Assembly: GCF_900302505.1 (NCBI RefSeq)
Contig: NZ_OMOJ01000009.1
Location: forward strand, 37,124-101,123
Reading direction: 5' to 3'
Source of the DNA: Pseudoprimorskyibacter insulae
Lineage (GTDB): Bacteria; Pseudomonadota; Alphaproteobacteria; Rhodobacterales; Rhodobacteraceae
Length of the DNA stretch: 64,000 bases
Shown: positions 1 to 9,152 of the stretch, one piece after another
Layout of the letters: every line of letters starts with the position of its first letter
Numbering within the stretch: the stretch's first letter is position 1
Made by a program: the position numbers and the translations under genes
Notes under the pieces: generated by a model
What the model was told of the DNA's origin: nothing
The model's input: the letters and a program-made list of their open reading frames with translations, nothing else
Database searches by the model: none

Positions 1-599
1 CCCTGCGACAGGTCCTCATTGAACAGGATCAGGGGTATGCCCTCGAGGTCGGACAGTTCCAGCTCATCCCGTCCGGTCAGGGGATGATCAATTTCGACAA
101 AAGCCACAGGCGCAATATCGGTCAGCTTGCGGCGCATGAAATTCCCTTCGAACCCAACATCATAGGAAATCACGAAGTCCAACAGTCCTTCGGCCAAATC
201 GCGCGCCAGATCCGCAAAACGCCCTTCGCGTCCCGAAAAGGACAATGCTGGAAAACGGTCCGCAAGTCGTTTGAGCGCGGGCGCCAGATACCACGGCGCG
301 ATGTCTGCAAAACAGCCAACGCCCCAAGTATGCGTAGCGTCGTGGCCCTGCTCAATCTCGGTTGCAAGCGTCAACAGGGACCGCGCCTGCGCAATGAGAC
401 GGTGCCCGAAAGGGGTGATCTCGATTGCTGACCCTTTTCCGCGCAGGAAGATCGCTCTCCCTAGGTGTTGTTCGACCCGAGTGATTGCGACCGAAAGCGA
501 TGGCTGCGACACATTCAGTTGCGCCGCTGCTTTGGTCAGACTGCCTTCGTCGGCAACGCCGACGATATATTCATACTGGCGCAGGGTAACGTTTAACAT
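1..599 (-). CDS. LysR-family transcriptional regulator (3' end cut by window)
   Basis: The first 199 residues are present; the C-terminus lies beyond base 1. The protein opens MLNVTLRQYEYIVGVADEGS and continues with KAAAQLNVSQPSLSVAITRV, the typical LysR winged helix-turn-helix (about residues 18-38), then the linker helix and the beginning of the effector domain. LysR proteins bind operator DNA as tetramers and usually control the divergent neighbour, here the PhyH dioxygenase gene 85 bp away. The start is an ATG at 599. The inducer cannot be inferred. Family assignment is firm; the target gene is inferred from layout. Confidence 0.9.
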   Translation of the reverse strand, partial: MLNVTLRQYEYIVGVADEGSLTKAAAQLNVSQPSLSVAITRVEQHLGRAIFLRGKGSAIEITPFGHRLIAQARSLLTLATEIEQGHDATHTWGVGCFADIAPWYLAPALKRLADRFPALSFSGREGRFADLARDLAEGLLDFVISYDVGFEGNFMRRKLTDIAPVAFVEIDHPLTGRDELELSDLEGIPLILFNEDLSQ

Positions 600-604
600 G
601 ACGC

Positions 605-632
605 TATTATTAGTATGATAAAATATTATTAG
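605..632. promoter_or_regulatory. Candidate LysR operator / divergent promoter, AT-rich with direct repeat
   Basis: The short region between the divergent LysR and dioxygenase genes is strikingly AT-rich in a GC-rich neighbourhood. It carries two identical copies of TATTATTAG at 605-613 and 624-632, 19 bp apart (about two helical turns), a spacing suited to binding on one face of the helix. The match to a LysR site is inferred only from position and spacing. Confidence 0.4.
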
Positions 633-683
633 AAGTTAAATCTTTTGTTGCGTATGCCTGCCCCGAATACGGAGGATCACAAG

Positions 684-1481
684 ATGCACGCACTTCTTAC
701 CCAAGACCATGTCGATACCTTCCAGCGCGATGGCGTTGTGCTGATCAAGGGTCTGTTTGCCGATCATGTCGAGACGATCCGCGCCGGTATCGAACGCAAC
801 ATGAAAGAACCCGGTCCCTATGCTGCCGAGAACCTCAAGGAAGGCGAGGGCGGCCGTTTCTTCGATGACTATTGCAACTGGACCCGCATTCCCGAATTTG
901 AAGAGGTGATCCGCAACTCCGACGTAGGTGAAGTGGCCGCCGACCTGATGCAATCGAAGCGCGTTCAGGTGTTCCATGATCATGTGCTGGTCAAGGAGCC
1001 GGGCACGTCGAAGCCGACGCCCTGGCATCAGGACGGCCCATATTACTTCGTCGACGGAATGCAGAATGTCAGCTTCTGGTCGCCGATGGACACGGTCAGG
1101 GGCGCAAGCCTGCGCTGTGTCGCGGGCAGCCATTCCTGGGAAAAGCCCGTGTTGCCGACCCGTTGGCTCGCAGAGACCAGTTTTTACCCGAACGAGGATG
1201 ACTACATGCCGGTGCCGGATCCCGATGCCGAAGGCATGGAAATCCGCGAATGGGAGATGGAGCCGGGTGATGCGGTGGCCTTCAACTATGGCACGCTGCA
1301 TGGCGCGCGCGGCAACACCACAGAGTCCCGCCGCCGCGCATTTTCCTTGCGCCTCGTTGGGGATGATGCCCGCTATGTAGAGCGCCCCGGTCCGACCTCG
1401 CCGCCGTTTCTGGGCCATGGCATGACACCGGGGCAGATGCTGCGCGAAGATTGGTTTCCTGTGATCTACCAACGGACCTAA
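684..1481 (+). CDS. Phytanoyl-CoA dioxygenase (PhyH) family Fe(II)/2-oxoglutarate oxygenase
   Basis: A 265-residue member of the PhyH superfamily, which hydroxylates small substrates using Fe(II), O2 and 2-oxoglutarate in the cytoplasm. The iron triad is visible as H115-Q-D117 (in TPWHQDGPYY) and H206 (in NYGTLHGARGN), followed by an Arg near 223 (RAFSLR) suited to bind 2-oxoglutarate. The ATG at 684 is preferred over upstream TTG codons because GGAGG lies at 671-675 with 8-base spacing. It is divergent from a LysR gene and followed after about 20 bases by an MFS transporter, suggesting import and modification of one compound. The substrate is unknown. Confidence 0.85.
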   Translation: MHALLTQDHVDTFQRDGVVLIKGLFADHVETIRAGIERNMKEPGPYAAENLKEGEGGRFFDDYCNWTRIPEFEEVIRNSDVGEVAADLMQSKRVQVFHDHVLVKEPGTSKPTPWHQDGPYYFVDGMQNVSFWSPMDTVRGASLRCVAGSHSWEKPVLPTRWLAETSFYPNEDDYMPVPDPDAEGMEIREWEMEPGDAVAFNYGTLHGARGNTTESRRRAFSLRLVGDDARYVERPGPTSPPFLGHGMTPGQMLREDWFPVIYQRT

Positions 1482-1505
1482 CGACTTCTGAAAGGCCCCG
1501 TGCTC

Positions 1506-2741
1506 ATGACACAGCCAGATCATAAATCGCCCGTGCTGGCGATTGTGACGATCCTGCTGTGTGCAGGCCTTTTGTTTGCGGGCAACGGGTTGTTCCAGAC
1601 CCTGCTGCCCATTCGCGCGGGGCAGGAGGGCTATACCGCCGCGATGATCGGCGTAATGGGCACGGCCTATTTCGGCGGCTTTACCATCGGCTGTTTCGTT
1701 GGGCCAAGACTGATCAGCGCGGTTGGCCATGTGCGTGTATTCGCGGGGCTAACCGCGCTTTTGACAGCGACGTTTTTGGCCTTTCCGCTTTATGTTGACC
1801 CGTGGGTCTGGGGCGGCTTGCGCATCGTCAGCGGTATTTGCATCGCCGTGATCTATGTCGTCGTCGAGAGCTGGCTGAACGACGCGTCCTCAAACGCCAA
1901 TCGCGGGCGGGTCTTGTCGGTTTACATTATCGTGACAAACATCGTCACGATGATTGGACAGTTGTTGGTGAACGCCTCTGATACAGCTGGTTCGACCCTG
2001 TTTCTGGTCGTTGCAATCCTGATTTGTCTTGCGATTGTGCCGATCAGCCTGACGCCCACGCCGGCTCCTACTCCAATTCCAGCGGCGCGGCTGGACCTTC
2101 GCAAGCTCTATGCGGTATCTCCGGTGGGTATTGTCGGCTGCTTCTCATCAGGCATGGCTGAAGGTGCGTTCTGGTCGCTGGGTCCGGTATTTGCGCAAGG
2201 GCGGGACATGATCACCAGCGACATCGCACTGCTGATGGCAGCTTTCGTGTTGGGCGGCACGCTGTCACAATGGCCACTTGGCTGGATTTCAGACAAGATT
2301 GATCGGCGAATTGTGATTGGGATAGTGTCTTGCGGCACCGTGCTTTCAGGATTGGCCATTGGCTTTGACGTGACCGCGCCCGGGGCACCGATACTGATGC
2401 TGGCAGTACTGCACGGCGCGCTCATGATCCCGATCTATGCCTTGTGCATATCCCATGCCAATGATGCCGTCCCCAACGCGCTGATGGTGGAGACCAGCGG
2501 CGGATTGATCCTCGCCTTTTCCGTTGGGGCCACAATTGGCCCTGTAGCGGCGTCCCTGTTCATGAGTGGCAATTCCGAAGGCGGGTTGTTTCTTTTTATC
2601 GGTCTGGTGTTGTTCCTGTTTGGCATCTTCGCGTTTTTCCGGCTCGCTGTGGACACGCGCCAGCGGATCAAGGACAAGGTACACTTCGCGGCAACACCGG
2701 CGGCATCACACACCGTATTCCCGCGAGAGGACCAGCTTTAG
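1506..2741 (+). CDS. MFS transporter (YcaD-like)
   Basis: About 411 residues of hydrophobic protein with roughly 12 predicted membrane spans and MFS-type loop signatures (for example [18 protein letters not shown] and [13 protein letters not shown], the latter resembling the motif-A loop between spans 2-3 or 8-9). It resembles the YcaD branch of the major facilitator superfamily, whose substrates are largely uncharacterised. A GTG at 1500 is an alternative start; AAAGG lies just upstream of both. It probably forms an operon with the upstream dioxygenase. Its stop overlaps the 3' end of the convergent PLP-enzyme gene by 4 bases. Confidence 0.85.
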   Translation: MTQPDHKSPVLAIVTILLCAGLLFAGNGLFQTLLPIRAGQEGYTAAMIGVMGTAYFGGFTIGCFVGPRLISAVGHVRVFAGLTALLTATFLAFPLYVDPWVWGGLRIVSGICIAVIYVVVESWLNDASSNANRGRVLSVYIIVTNIVTMIGQLLVNASDTAGSTLFLVVAILICLAIVPISLTPTPAPTPIPAARLDLRKLYAVSPVGIVGCFSSGMAEGAFWSLGPVFAQGRDMITSDIALLMAAFVLGGTLSQWPLGWISDKIDRRIVIGIVSCGTVLSGLAIGFDVTAPGAPILMLAVLHGALMIPIYALCISHANDAVPNALMVETSGGLILAFSVGATIGPVAASLFMSGNSEGGLFLFIGLVLFLFGIFAFFRLAVDTRQRIKDKVHFAATPAASHTVFPREDQL

Positions 2742-3781
2742 CTGTAGGTTTCTTCCAGAACAACGTCGAAATCCTGGTAGTCGCCAATGCAGTCACGCAC
2801 CCACTCCGGGTTGTGATAGGTATCCAGATACCGATCTCCACTGTCACAGAGCAGGGTCACGATGGAGCCCTCTCGTTTTGCCTGTCGCATATCCTGCGCA
2901 ATCTGCAACGCCCCCCAGAGGTTTGTCCCGGTCGACGGGCCGGTCTTGCGCCCGATCAGTTTTTCCAGCCACAGCATCGTCGCAATGCTGGCCGCATCGG
3001 GCACCCGGATCATCGCGTCAATGACGCCGGGCTGGAAGGAATGCTCAACCTTGGGCCGCCCGATCCCTTCGATACGACTGGATTTATCTGACCGCAGATT
3101 GCAATCACCGGTCATGTAACCATCATAGAAAACTGAGTTTTCAGGGTCCACGACTGTCAGCTGTGTATCATAGCCCTTGTAGCGGATATAGCGACCCAAG
3201 GTGGCCGAAGTGCCGCCTGTGCCCGCGCTCATCACCAGATGGGCCGGGACGGGGTGGGGTTCATACGCCATCTGCGTGAACACGCTTTCGGCGATGTTGT
3301 TGTTGCCGCGCCAATCGGTTGCCCGTTCGGCATAAGTGAACTGATCCATGAAGTAGCCGCCGATCTGCTCGGCCAAGGCGACGGAAGCGTCATGCATCTG
3401 CGGTGCGCTGTCGACGAAATGCGTCTGTCCGCCATAAAACTCGATAAGCCTGATCTTGCTGCGCGCGGTGCTTTTGGGCAGGACCGCGATGAAGGGAACC
3501 CCGATCATGCGGGCAAAGTAGGCCTCGGACACCGCCGTGCTGCCAGAGGACGCCTCAACCACAGTTGTATCTTGCGTGATTTTGCCGTTGCACAGGGCGT
3601 ACAAAAACAGCGATCGCGCCAGCCGGTGTTTCAGACTGCCGGTCGGGTGGGTGCTTTCGTCCTTGAGGTAGATATCGACGCCTTCGAGCCGGGGGATCGG
3701 AAGTTTGAACAGATGCGTGTCGCCCGAGCGATGTGCATCTGCGTTGATCTTGTTGATTGCGTCCGTGATCCACTTGCTCAT
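2738..3781 (-). CDS. PLP-dependent cysteine synthase-family protein (cysteine desulfhydrase-like)
   Basis: A 347-residue fold-type II PLP enzyme. K51 in HPTGSLKHR is the expected Schiff-base lysine, SSGST at 79-82 is the substrate loop and GTGGT at 187-191 the phosphate-binding loop. The sequence resembles the branch containing the mycobacterial L-cysteine desulfhydrase Cds1 rather than CysK/CysM housekeeping synthases, so it may release sulfide from cysteine; either direction is possible. It lies 20 bases downstream of a TauE/SafE exporter on the same strand, which points to sulfur metabolism for the pair. The ATG at 3781 is preceded by GGGATGATG. Confidence 0.8.
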   Translation of the reverse strand: MSKWITDAINKINADAHRSGDTHLFKLPIPRLEGVDIYLKDESTHPTGSLKHRLARSLFLYALCNGKITQDTTVVEASSGSTAVSEAYFARMIGVPFIAVLPKSTARSKIRLIEFYGGQTHFVDSAPQMHDASVALAEQIGGYFMDQFTYAERATDWRGNNNIAESVFTQMAYEPHPVPAHLVMSAGTGGTSATLGRYIRYKGYDTQLTVVDPENSVFYDGYMTGDCNLRSDKSSRIEGIGRPKVEHSFQPGVIDAMIRVPDAASIATMLWLEKLIGRKTGPSTGTNLWGALQIAQDMRQAKREGSIVTLLCDSGDRYLDTYHNPEWVRDCIGDYQDFDVVLEETYS

Positions 3782-3801
3782 GTCATCATCCCGCGCTCGA
3801 C

Positions 3802-4527
3802 CTAAATTGATTTCAGCAAGAGTAATACGGCCCCGCCAGATGCAATTGAAAGCATCAGAAAACGCCCGATGTCACGGCTCATGTAGCCTCTTACACGTTT
3901 TCCAACGACATATCCCAGGATTAAACCGGGTAGCATCAGCAGCCCAAGAAATGCCAGTTGCACCGAAAAGAAACCTGCAATACCAAGCGCTGACAAAGAT
4001 GAGACGTAGGAAAAAGTAAAGACCAGTGCCATCGTCGGCCGCGTCTTTTCAATCGGTTCGTTTTGATACAGGACCACCAAAGGCCCTCCGGGAATGCCGG
4101 TGGCAGTCCCCATCACCCCGACGGCCACGCCACAGATCGCAAGATTGCCAGATGTCATCGCTAGTGCTTTTGTGAAGACAGTGATTGCGACGGCCACAAG
4201 GATCATCAGGGCAAATACGATGCCCAGAATGTCGACTGGCAAAAGCATGATGATTGCCGCGCCAATCAAAGTGCCGACAAAGATCGTCGGAAGCAGCAGT
4301 GTCACCTCTTTGCGCACCACGAAACTTCTGCCGTCGCCCAACATCAACAATGAAAGAAACAAGTTCACGAACAGCATCGGGCCTGGCACGCAATCAAGAC
4401 TGATCAATGCAAGTAGCGGGGCGGCGATCATGCCAAACCCCATGCCGGTAGAGGTCTGGACAAGGGATGCAAAGACGACAAAACCGTTGGCGACCAAAAG
4501 AGATGGGAGCGACTGCGTCAGTTCCAA
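3802..4527 (-). CDS. Sulfite exporter TauE/SafE family membrane protein
   Basis: A 241-residue protein with about eight hydrophobic spans, organised as two repeated halves as in the TauE/SafE (DUF81) family. Such proteins are thought to move sulfite, sulfoacetate or other small anions across the inner membrane. Visible family-like segments include [16 protein letters not shown] near residues 27-42 and [11 protein letters not shown] near 141. It heads a two-gene minus-strand unit with the PLP enzyme downstream, consistent with export of a sulfur compound made or released by that enzyme. The 189 bases upstream, to the DUF6522 gene, hold no other gene I can support. Confidence 0.85.
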   Translation of the reverse strand: MELTQSLPSLLVANGFVVFASLVQTSTGMGFGMIAAPLLALISLDCVPGPMLFVNLFLSLLMLGDGRSFVVRKEVTLLLPTIFVGTLIGAAIIMLLPVDILGIVFALMILVAVAITVFTKALAMTSGNLAICGVAVGVMGTATGIPGGPLVVLYQNEPIEKTRPTMALVFTFSYVSSLSALGIAGFFSVQLAFLGLLMLPGLILGYVVGKRVRGYMSRDIGRFLMLSIASGGAVLLLLKSI

Positions 4528-4716
4528 TTCATCTCATCCCTTGTCGCGATTGCGCGGGCGGATTGACCGCTGGGAAGTGGGGCGGGTCACACCCGCTGCG
4601 CAATCAACTGAACGCCTTGGGCGGTTTTCTCAAGCGGTATCGAGCAATAGCCGAGCCCGAAAACTTTATCGGATGATCCTCACGGCGAAAGCCGGGCACG
4701 CCTGCCCCTCCGTCGC

Positions 4717-5013
4717 TTAGGCAGTGCGCCCGGGGGTATCGAACAGCGTACGTTTCAGAACCTCACCCTGAGCGTCGACGGTTAAACGCAACGTCCGACC
4801 ATTGTAAAAGAACGTGATACGCCAACGACCTGCGTCCTCCTCCACCCCGGTCTCACTACGGCTCGTGATCGTACCTTGTCGCATCAGGTCGGGCACGTCG
4901 GCGGGGGCCAAATCAAACGATGTGGCGATCAGTTCGGCCGGGACCAGAAAGCGGTTACCGTCAAAGGTAATCACGTCCGGCGTTGTGGTCGGCCTGGAAC
5001 TTGATGTCGTCAT
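4717..5013 (-). CDS. DUF6522 family protein
   Basis: A 98-residue soluble protein. The pattern FDGNRFLVPAELIA, then DVPDLMRQGTITSR, then DAGRWRITFFYNGRTLRL matches my recollection of DUF6522, a small family common beside nitrate and NO genes in Rhodobacteraceae. Its function is unknown. It starts only 9 bases after the stop of the Rrf2 regulator on the same strand, so it is probably co-transcribed with the NO-sensing regulator and may belong to the same regulon. Confidence 0.7.
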   Translation of the reverse strand: MTTSSSRPTTTPDVITFDGNRFLVPAELIATSFDLAPADVPDLMRQGTITSRSETGVEEDAGRWRITFFYNGRTLRLTVDAQGEVLKRTLFDTPGRTA

Positions 5014-5022
5014 TTGTCTGCC

Positions 5023-5448
5023 TCATATGCTCTGCGATTGGCGCAATGCGATGTCGGCGAGCGTGCTGCGGTCGAGCGATTCCAGAAAAGCGGTCTCGGC
5101 CACACGCAGCCGTGCTTTGAGACCGCAGGAGCCATCGAGCGTGCAGGCATTTCCGGTGGAGAAGCATTCGACCAAGGGCTGATCTTCCTCCAGCAGCTTG
5201 ATCAACGCCCCGAGCGGGATATCACTTGCCGGTTTGGCAAGCCGTGCTCCGCCGCCTCCCCCACGCCGCGTTTCGACGACACCGGCTGCCGACAACCGCT
5301 GCATGATCTTGCTCAGGTGATTGCGGGACAGACCGAACTCATCGGCCATCTCAGCCGTGGAGTGGGCGCGGTCCGGCGCACCAGCCATGCGCATCAGCAT
5401 GCGAAGGCCGTAATCCGTAAAAGATGTGAGACGCAAAGGGCTCTCCAC
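5023..5448 (-). CDS. nsrR: Rrf2-family regulator, NsrR-like NO sensor
   Basis: A 141-residue Rrf2 winged-helix protein. The N-terminal LRLTSFTDYGLRMLMRMA and the helix LSRNHLSKIMQRL are the DNA-binding region. C95, C102 and C108 sit in the C-x6-C-x5-C cluster loop that binds [2Fe-2S] or [4Fe-4S] in NsrR and IscR. The context (truncated haemoglobin, hemerythrin, nnrS, nnrU) favours NsrR, a repressor relieved by nitric oxide, over IscR. It is divergent from the haemoglobin gene with a palindrome between them, so autoregulation and control of the haemoglobin operon are likely. Confidence 0.85.
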   Translation of the reverse strand: MESPLRLTSFTDYGLRMLMRMAGAPDRAHSTAEMADEFGLSRNHLSKIMQRLSAAGVVETRRGGGGGARLAKPASDIPLGALIKLLEEDQPLVECFSTGNACTLDGSCGLKARLRVAETAFLESLDRSTLADIALRQSQSI

Positions 5449-5454
5449 TACATG

Positions 5455-5477
5455 AATAGGTATTTACAATACCCATT
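5455..5477. promoter_or_regulatory. NsrR-type operator palindrome
   Basis: Between the divergent regulator and haemoglobin genes lies a 23-base palindrome: arms at 5455-5464 and 5468-5477 with a 3-base centre TAC. The inner 6 bases of each arm (GGTATT / AATACC) pair perfectly, and nine of the ten arm positions are complementary. Length and symmetry fit the roughly 23-bp NsrR operator. Binding is inferred from this and from position. Confidence 0.7.
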
Positions 5478-5524
5478 AGCAGGTCTACGTCTTGGTGCAA
5501 CGGAAAAACCCTCAGGACGCCAGA

Positions 5525-5986
5525 ATGGTCGGCATGCAATCAGAACAACCTCGCATTTCATCAGCACGACCCGAGATGACCCGCGCGATCATGGACAAGA
5601 CCGGCCTCGATCAAGGGATGCTGACGGATTTGGTACATCGATTTTACGGCAAGGTTCGCGCAGACAGTGTTCTCGGACCGATCTTCGCAAGCCGCATCAC
5701 CGACTGGGAGCCACATCTTGCGCGGATGATAGCCTTCTGGTCGTCCGTCGCGTTGATGACAGGGCAGTATCACGGTGCACCGGTGCCGGCGCATGCGCAT
5801 CTGCCGGTAACACGGACGCATTTCGACCGTTGGCTGAGCCTGTTTCGCGAGACCGCCTATGAGACCTGCCCACCTGCCGGTGCCGCGCATGTGATGATCC
5901 GCGCCGAGCGGATTGCACACTCTTTGCACATGGCCGTGGAGGACACGGCTCGCGCCAACTCAAAAACCGTTCCAAACCTGCGCTGA
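5525..5986 (+). CDS. Group III truncated haemoglobin
   Basis: A 153-residue single-domain globin. The region LTDLVHRFYGKVRADSVLGP begins the globin core, and LPVTRTHFDRWLSLF carries the likely proximal histidine (H99), typical of group III (class P) truncated haemoglobins. Such proteins bind O2 and NO and are thought to detoxify NO or reactive nitrogen. The ATG at 5525 follows AGGA with 7-base spacing; an upstream TTG at 5492 is less likely. It is the first gene of the + strand unit under the NsrR-type palindrome. Confidence 0.88.
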   Translation: MVGMQSEQPRISSARPEMTRAIMDKTGLDQGMLTDLVHRFYGKVRADSVLGPIFASRITDWEPHLARMIAFWSSVALMTGQYHGAPVPAHAHLPVTRTHFDRWLSLFRETAYETCPPAGAAHVMIRAERIAHSLHMAVEDTARANSKTVPNLR

Positions 5987-6001
5987 CGAAAGGATGCTGC
6001 A

Positions 6002-6475
6002 ATGCCTGATGCAAGCCCGCCACAAGACCCTGCTGAGCTGACCCGGTACATCGAAACGCGCTATCATGAGCGGCACCGCGAACAGCTTCCCGTGCTTGCC
6101 CAGATGGCCGAACGGGTCGAAACGGTGCATTTCGGCGATGATGATGTGCCGGAGGGTTTGTCCGCCCTGCTGGAGCGGATGATCGGCGAGATGGAAGTGC
6201 ATATGAAAAAAGAGGAACTGATCCTCTTCCCCGCCATCCGCAAGGGGGGGATGCCCGGCATCGAAAACCCGATTGCGGTCATGCGTGCTGATCACGACGA
6301 TCACGCCACCGAAATTGCCGAGATTCGCCGTCTGACCGGCAATTTGACCTTGCCGGCGGGGGTCTGCGGCACCTGGACTGCGCTTTACACCGGGCTGGCG
6401 GGGTTCCTCGGCGACCTGGAGGAGCATATGCGCCTGGAAAACGATGTCTTGTTCCCACAGTTCGAGCCGGCTTGA
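6002..6475 (+). CDS. Hemerythrin HHE-domain protein (YtfE/RIC-like C-terminal part)
   Basis: A 157-residue four-helix protein with the diiron ligand set of the HHE family: H22/H25, H67 with E71 (HMKKEE), H98/H101 (DHDDH) and H142 with E146 (HMRLEND). It resembles the diiron domain of YtfE/ScdA/DNR, which repairs iron centres after NO damage, but lacks the N-terminal ScdA domain; a separate DUF1858 gene (31280) is a stand-alone version of that domain. It follows the haemoglobin gene by 15 bases, so it likely shares NO induction. Confidence 0.85.
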   Translation: MPDASPPQDPAELTRYIETRYHERHREQLPVLAQMAERVETVHFGDDDVPEGLSALLERMIGEMEVHMKKEELILFPAIRKGGMPGIENPIAVMRADHDDHATEIAEIRRLTGNLTLPAGVCGTWTALYTGLAGFLGDLEEHMRLENDVLFPQFEPA

Positions 6476-6488
6476 GGGCGCTCGCGAA

Positions 6489-7184
6489 ATGGGGATCACA
6501 GACACTGGAAGCCGTTTCGCCTCGCCGCCGTGCCTCGCGGGCGAGATCGCGCCAGACTATTTTGATCCGATGGCGGTGGATCCCGAACAGGCGCGGGACG
6601 TGGCGCGATGGCGAACGTCGGAACGTGCGCGACTGCGCGCCGAACGCCAAGCGCTCAGCGTCAGCGACCGTGCAGCCGTGGGAGCGGCGGTCTCCAGGCA
6701 TCTGCGAGAGCTGCTGTTAACGCGCTTTGACGGCGCGCAGGGCAAGGTGATCTCGGCGTATTGGCCAATCAAGGGAGAGCCCGATCTGCGACCGCTGATG
6801 GCCGATCTGCACGCGGCACGTGTCACAATTGCTTTGCCATTGGTCGAACACAAAGCGGCGCCGCTTGTCTTTCGCCGCTGGACCCCCGACACAATCATGG
6901 TGCGGGGGGATTGGAACATTCCCGTCCCGCCGCCCGAGGCAGACGCACTGACACCCGACATAACGCTGGCACCATTGGTGGGCTGGGACAGCGCAGGCTT
7001 CCGACTTGGCTATGGGGGTGGCTATTTCGACAGAACGCTGGCCGCGCTGCGTCCGCGGCCTTTTACCATCGGTATCGGGTTTCACTCCGCCTGCCTGATA
7101 ACGATTTTCCCACAGCCTCACGATATTCCCTTGGACGTCATCCTGACCCAAGAGGGCGCGCAAGTTTTGAGACAAACACCATGA
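6489..7184 (+). CDS. 5-formyltetrahydrofolate cyclo-ligase family protein
   Basis: About 231 residues. The signature GYGGGYFDRTL (the ATP/folate-binding loop of this family) is clear near residues 175-185, with LAPLVGWDSAGFRLG just before. Family enzymes convert 5-formyl-THF to 5,10-methenyl-THF using ATP. The start at 6489 is chosen because GAGGG precedes it. The gene overlaps the nnrS start by 4 bases (ATGA), so translation is coupled. A folate-salvage enzyme inside an NO-response operon is recurrent in Rhodobacteraceae by my recollection; why is unknown. Confidence 0.85.
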   Translation: MGITDTGSRFASPPCLAGEIAPDYFDPMAVDPEQARDVARWRTSERARLRAERQALSVSDRAAVGAAVSRHLRELLLTRFDGAQGKVISAYWPIKGEPDLRPLMADLHAARVTIALPLVEHKAAPLVFRRWTPDTIMVRGDWNIPVPPPEADALTPDITLAPLVGWDSAGFRLGYGGGYFDRTLAALRPRPFTIGIGFHSACLITIFPQPHDIPLDVILTQEGAQVLRQTP

Positions 7185-8392
7185 GCAGCACAGCTGAGCA
7201 AATGCGCGCCTGGCGTGGCCCGGCACTGCTTACATTCGGCTTTCGCCCCTTTTTCCTCGGGGCTGGGGTCTGGGCCGTACTGATCATGGCGCTTTGGGTG
7301 CCAATGCTGTCTGGTGCTCTGACAGTGCCGACGGCCTTCGATCCGGTGTCATGGCATGCGCATGAATTCCTGTTCGGGTATCTCTCGGCCGTCGTTGCGG
7401 GGTTTCTGCTGACGGCGGTGCCGAACTGGACCGGTCGTCTGCCGATTGTTGGCTGGTCGTTGGGCGGGCTGGCTGCGCTTTGGGTGGCAGGGCGCGTTGC
7501 CGTAGGGCTGTCGCTGCTGCTGCCGCCTCTCGTGGTCGCCGTCGTCGACCTCGCGATGCCGGTCGCCCTTGGGTTTGTGATCGCGCGCGAGATTGTCGCG
7601 GGCAAGAATTGGAAGAACCTTATCGTTCTCGGCATGCTGGCCGCGTTCACGCTTGCCAATGCGCTGTTTCATTGGGAGGCCGCGACTGGCTCCTATGCCG
7701 CGCAAGGCTATGGCCTGCGCCTGGGGCTTGTCGCTGGCGTGATGATGATCGCCGTGATTGGCGGGCGGATTGTGCCGTCTTTCACGCGCAACTGGCTCGT
7801 CAAACGTGGTGACGGACAATTGCCGACACCGCCGATGCAGAAACTCGACAAGGGCGCCCTGCTGCTGCTTCTAGCGGCGCTTTTGATCTGGGTCGTCTTG
7901 CCGGTCCACTGGGTCGCGGGCTTCGCGCTTCTTCTGGCGGGGATTGCGCATGCCCTCCGTCTGGCGCGGTGGGCCGGGTATCGCACGGGACCCGAGCCGC
8001 TGGTTGCCGTTCTGCACGTCGCCTATGCCTTTGTGCCGCTGGGGGCACTCGCCATCGCCGCGGAAACTCTCCGGCCGGACCTCTTCGGGGCGGCAGCGGC
8101 ACAGCATATTTGGATGGCCGGGGCGATCGGGCTGATGACGCTGGCCGTGATGACCCGTGCCACGCTGGGGCATACGGGCCAGCCGCTGACGGCCGGGATC
8201 GGAACGGTTGGTGTCTATCTTGCTTTGATTGTGGCGGTTCTGGCTCGGGTGGGTGCGGGGGTCTGGCCGTCCGAGGCGGACTGGCTGCACCTGATCGCGG
8301 GCCTTGGCTGGATCACGGGCTTCGGTGGGTTCGTCATGATTTATGGGCCTCTGCTGCTGCGATTACCGCCGGACAAGCGACCCGGAGACTAG
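7181..8392 (+). CDS. nnrS: NnrS family haem-copper membrane protein
   Basis: A 403-residue integral membrane protein with about 12 predicted spans. The N-terminal LTFGFRPFFLGAGVWA and DPVSWHAHEFLFGYLSAV are hallmark NnrS segments; histidines of WHAHE are candidate metal ligands. NnrS proteins contain haem and copper and protect cells from nitrosative stress, partly by limiting dinitrosyl-iron formation. The ATG at 7181 overlaps the previous stop (ATGA). A much longer upstream reading frame exists but has no support. It is followed closely by nnrU. Confidence 0.9.
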   Translation: MSSTAEQMRAWRGPALLTFGFRPFFLGAGVWAVLIMALWVPMLSGALTVPTAFDPVSWHAHEFLFGYLSAVVAGFLLTAVPNWTGRLPIVGWSLGGLAALWVAGRVAVGLSLLLPPLVVAVVDLAMPVALGFVIAREIVAGKNWKNLIVLGMLAAFTLANALFHWEAATGSYAAQGYGLRLGLVAGVMMIAVIGGRIVPSFTRNWLVKRGDGQLPTPPMQKLDKGALLLLLAALLIWVVLPVHWVAGFALLLAGIAHALRLARWAGYRTGPEPLVAVLHVAYAFVPLGALAIAAETLRPDLFGAAAAQHIWMAGAIGLMTLAVMTRATLGHTGQPLTAGIGTVGVYLALIVAVLARVGAGVWPSEADWLHLIAGLGWITGFGGFVMIYGPLLLRLPPDKRPGD

Positions 8393-8396
8393 GGAA

Positions 8397-9065
8397 GTGG
8401 GCTGGTTGGAATTTGCATTGGCTTGGGTGGGCTTCATGGTCACCCATTCGCTCCCCTTGCGCGCTCCCGTACGGCCGTGGTTGCAGGCCCGGTTGGGCCA
8501 ACGCGGGTTCACGATTGCCTATTCTGTTTTGTCGCTGGCCGCGCTGGTGTGGCTGATCGGAGCCGCCGGGCGCGCGCCTGTCGTGCTGCTGTGGAACTGG
8601 ACGCCGTGGCAGGCGCATGTTCCACTTGCTGCGATGCTGCTCGTCTGCGTGATCCTGGCGCTCGCCATCGGGCGGCCGAACCCGTTTTCCTTCGGCGGCG
8701 CGCATAACGACCGCTTTGATCCGACGCACGCTGGAATAGTTCGGATGACGCGGCACCCGATACTTCTGGCATTGTCGCTTTGGGCGTTGGCGCATATCGT
8801 GCCCAACGGCGATCTGGCGCATGTGCTCTTGTTCGGATTTTTCGCGATCTTCGCCGCGATCGGCGGGCGTCTTGTCGACCGGCGGCGGCAGCGTGACATG
8901 GGGGTGGCGTGGCACCGTCTGCATGCCGAGGTGACATCCAGCCTTGGGACTGCCAGACCGACCTCCTGGGGCGCGGCGATCGTCCGCGGGATCGCTGGCG
9001 TCGCGTTTTATGTCGGCTTGATCTGGGTGCATCCATGGTTGTTTGGTGTCAGCCCGCTGGGCTGA
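8397..9065 (+). CDS. nnrU: NnrU family membrane protein
   Basis: A 222-residue membrane protein of the NnrU/methyltransferase-like (isoprenylcysteine methyltransferase-related) family, with about six spans. VGFMVTHSLPLRAPVRPWL near the N-terminus and RMTRHPILLALSLWALAHI in the middle are typical. nnrU was linked to nitrite/NO metabolism in Rhodobacter, but its biochemical role is unsettled. The start is a GTG at 8397 with GGAG 8 bases upstream, giving an N-terminus of MGWLEFALAW. It follows nnrS by 4 bases. Confidence 0.88.
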   Translation: MGWLEFALAWVGFMVTHSLPLRAPVRPWLQARLGQRGFTIAYSVLSLAALVWLIGAAGRAPVVLLWNWTPWQAHVPLAAMLLVCVILALAIGRPNPFSFGGAHNDRFDPTHAGIVRMTRHPILLALSLWALAHIVPNGDLAHVLLFGFFAIFAAIGGRLVDRRRQRDMGVAWHRLHAEVTSSLGTARPTSWGAAIVRGIAGVAFYVGLIWVHPWLFGVSPLG

Positions 9066-9077
9066 GAAAACCCATGA

Positions 9078-9091
9078 TTGATTCCGATCAA
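9078..9091. promoter_or_regulatory. Perfect FNR/Dnr-type box before the CBS gene
   Basis: TTGAT-TCCG-ATCAA is an exact match to the FNR/FnrL/Dnr consensus (TTGAT-N4-ATCAA). It sits about 62 bases upstream of the CBS-protein start, a position suited to activation under low oxygen or by NO through a Crp/Fnr regulator such as the one at 10606-11301. Confidence 0.8.
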
Positions 9092-9152
9092 GGCGCGCGC
9101 ACCGAGATCGGCTACAGTATCTTGCAGCAGTTGATGCATGGAACCGCTTCCG

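Noticed and set aside
636..1730. Long minus-strand open frame (364 aa) opposite the PhyH gene
   Set aside because: It is antisense to a gene with intact Fe/2OG motifs, has no ribosome site and a composition (His, Arg, Gly rich) typical of shadow frames in GC-rich DNA.
5023..5448. IscR instead of NsrR
   Set aside because: No isc/suf genes nearby; the neighbours are NO-response genes and the palindrome fits an NsrR operator, so NsrR is preferred.
6761..7180. Upstream extension of the nnrS frame
   Set aside because: It overlaps the cyclo-ligase gene fully; the conserved NnrS N-terminus starts at the ATG at 7181 with an ATGA overlap.
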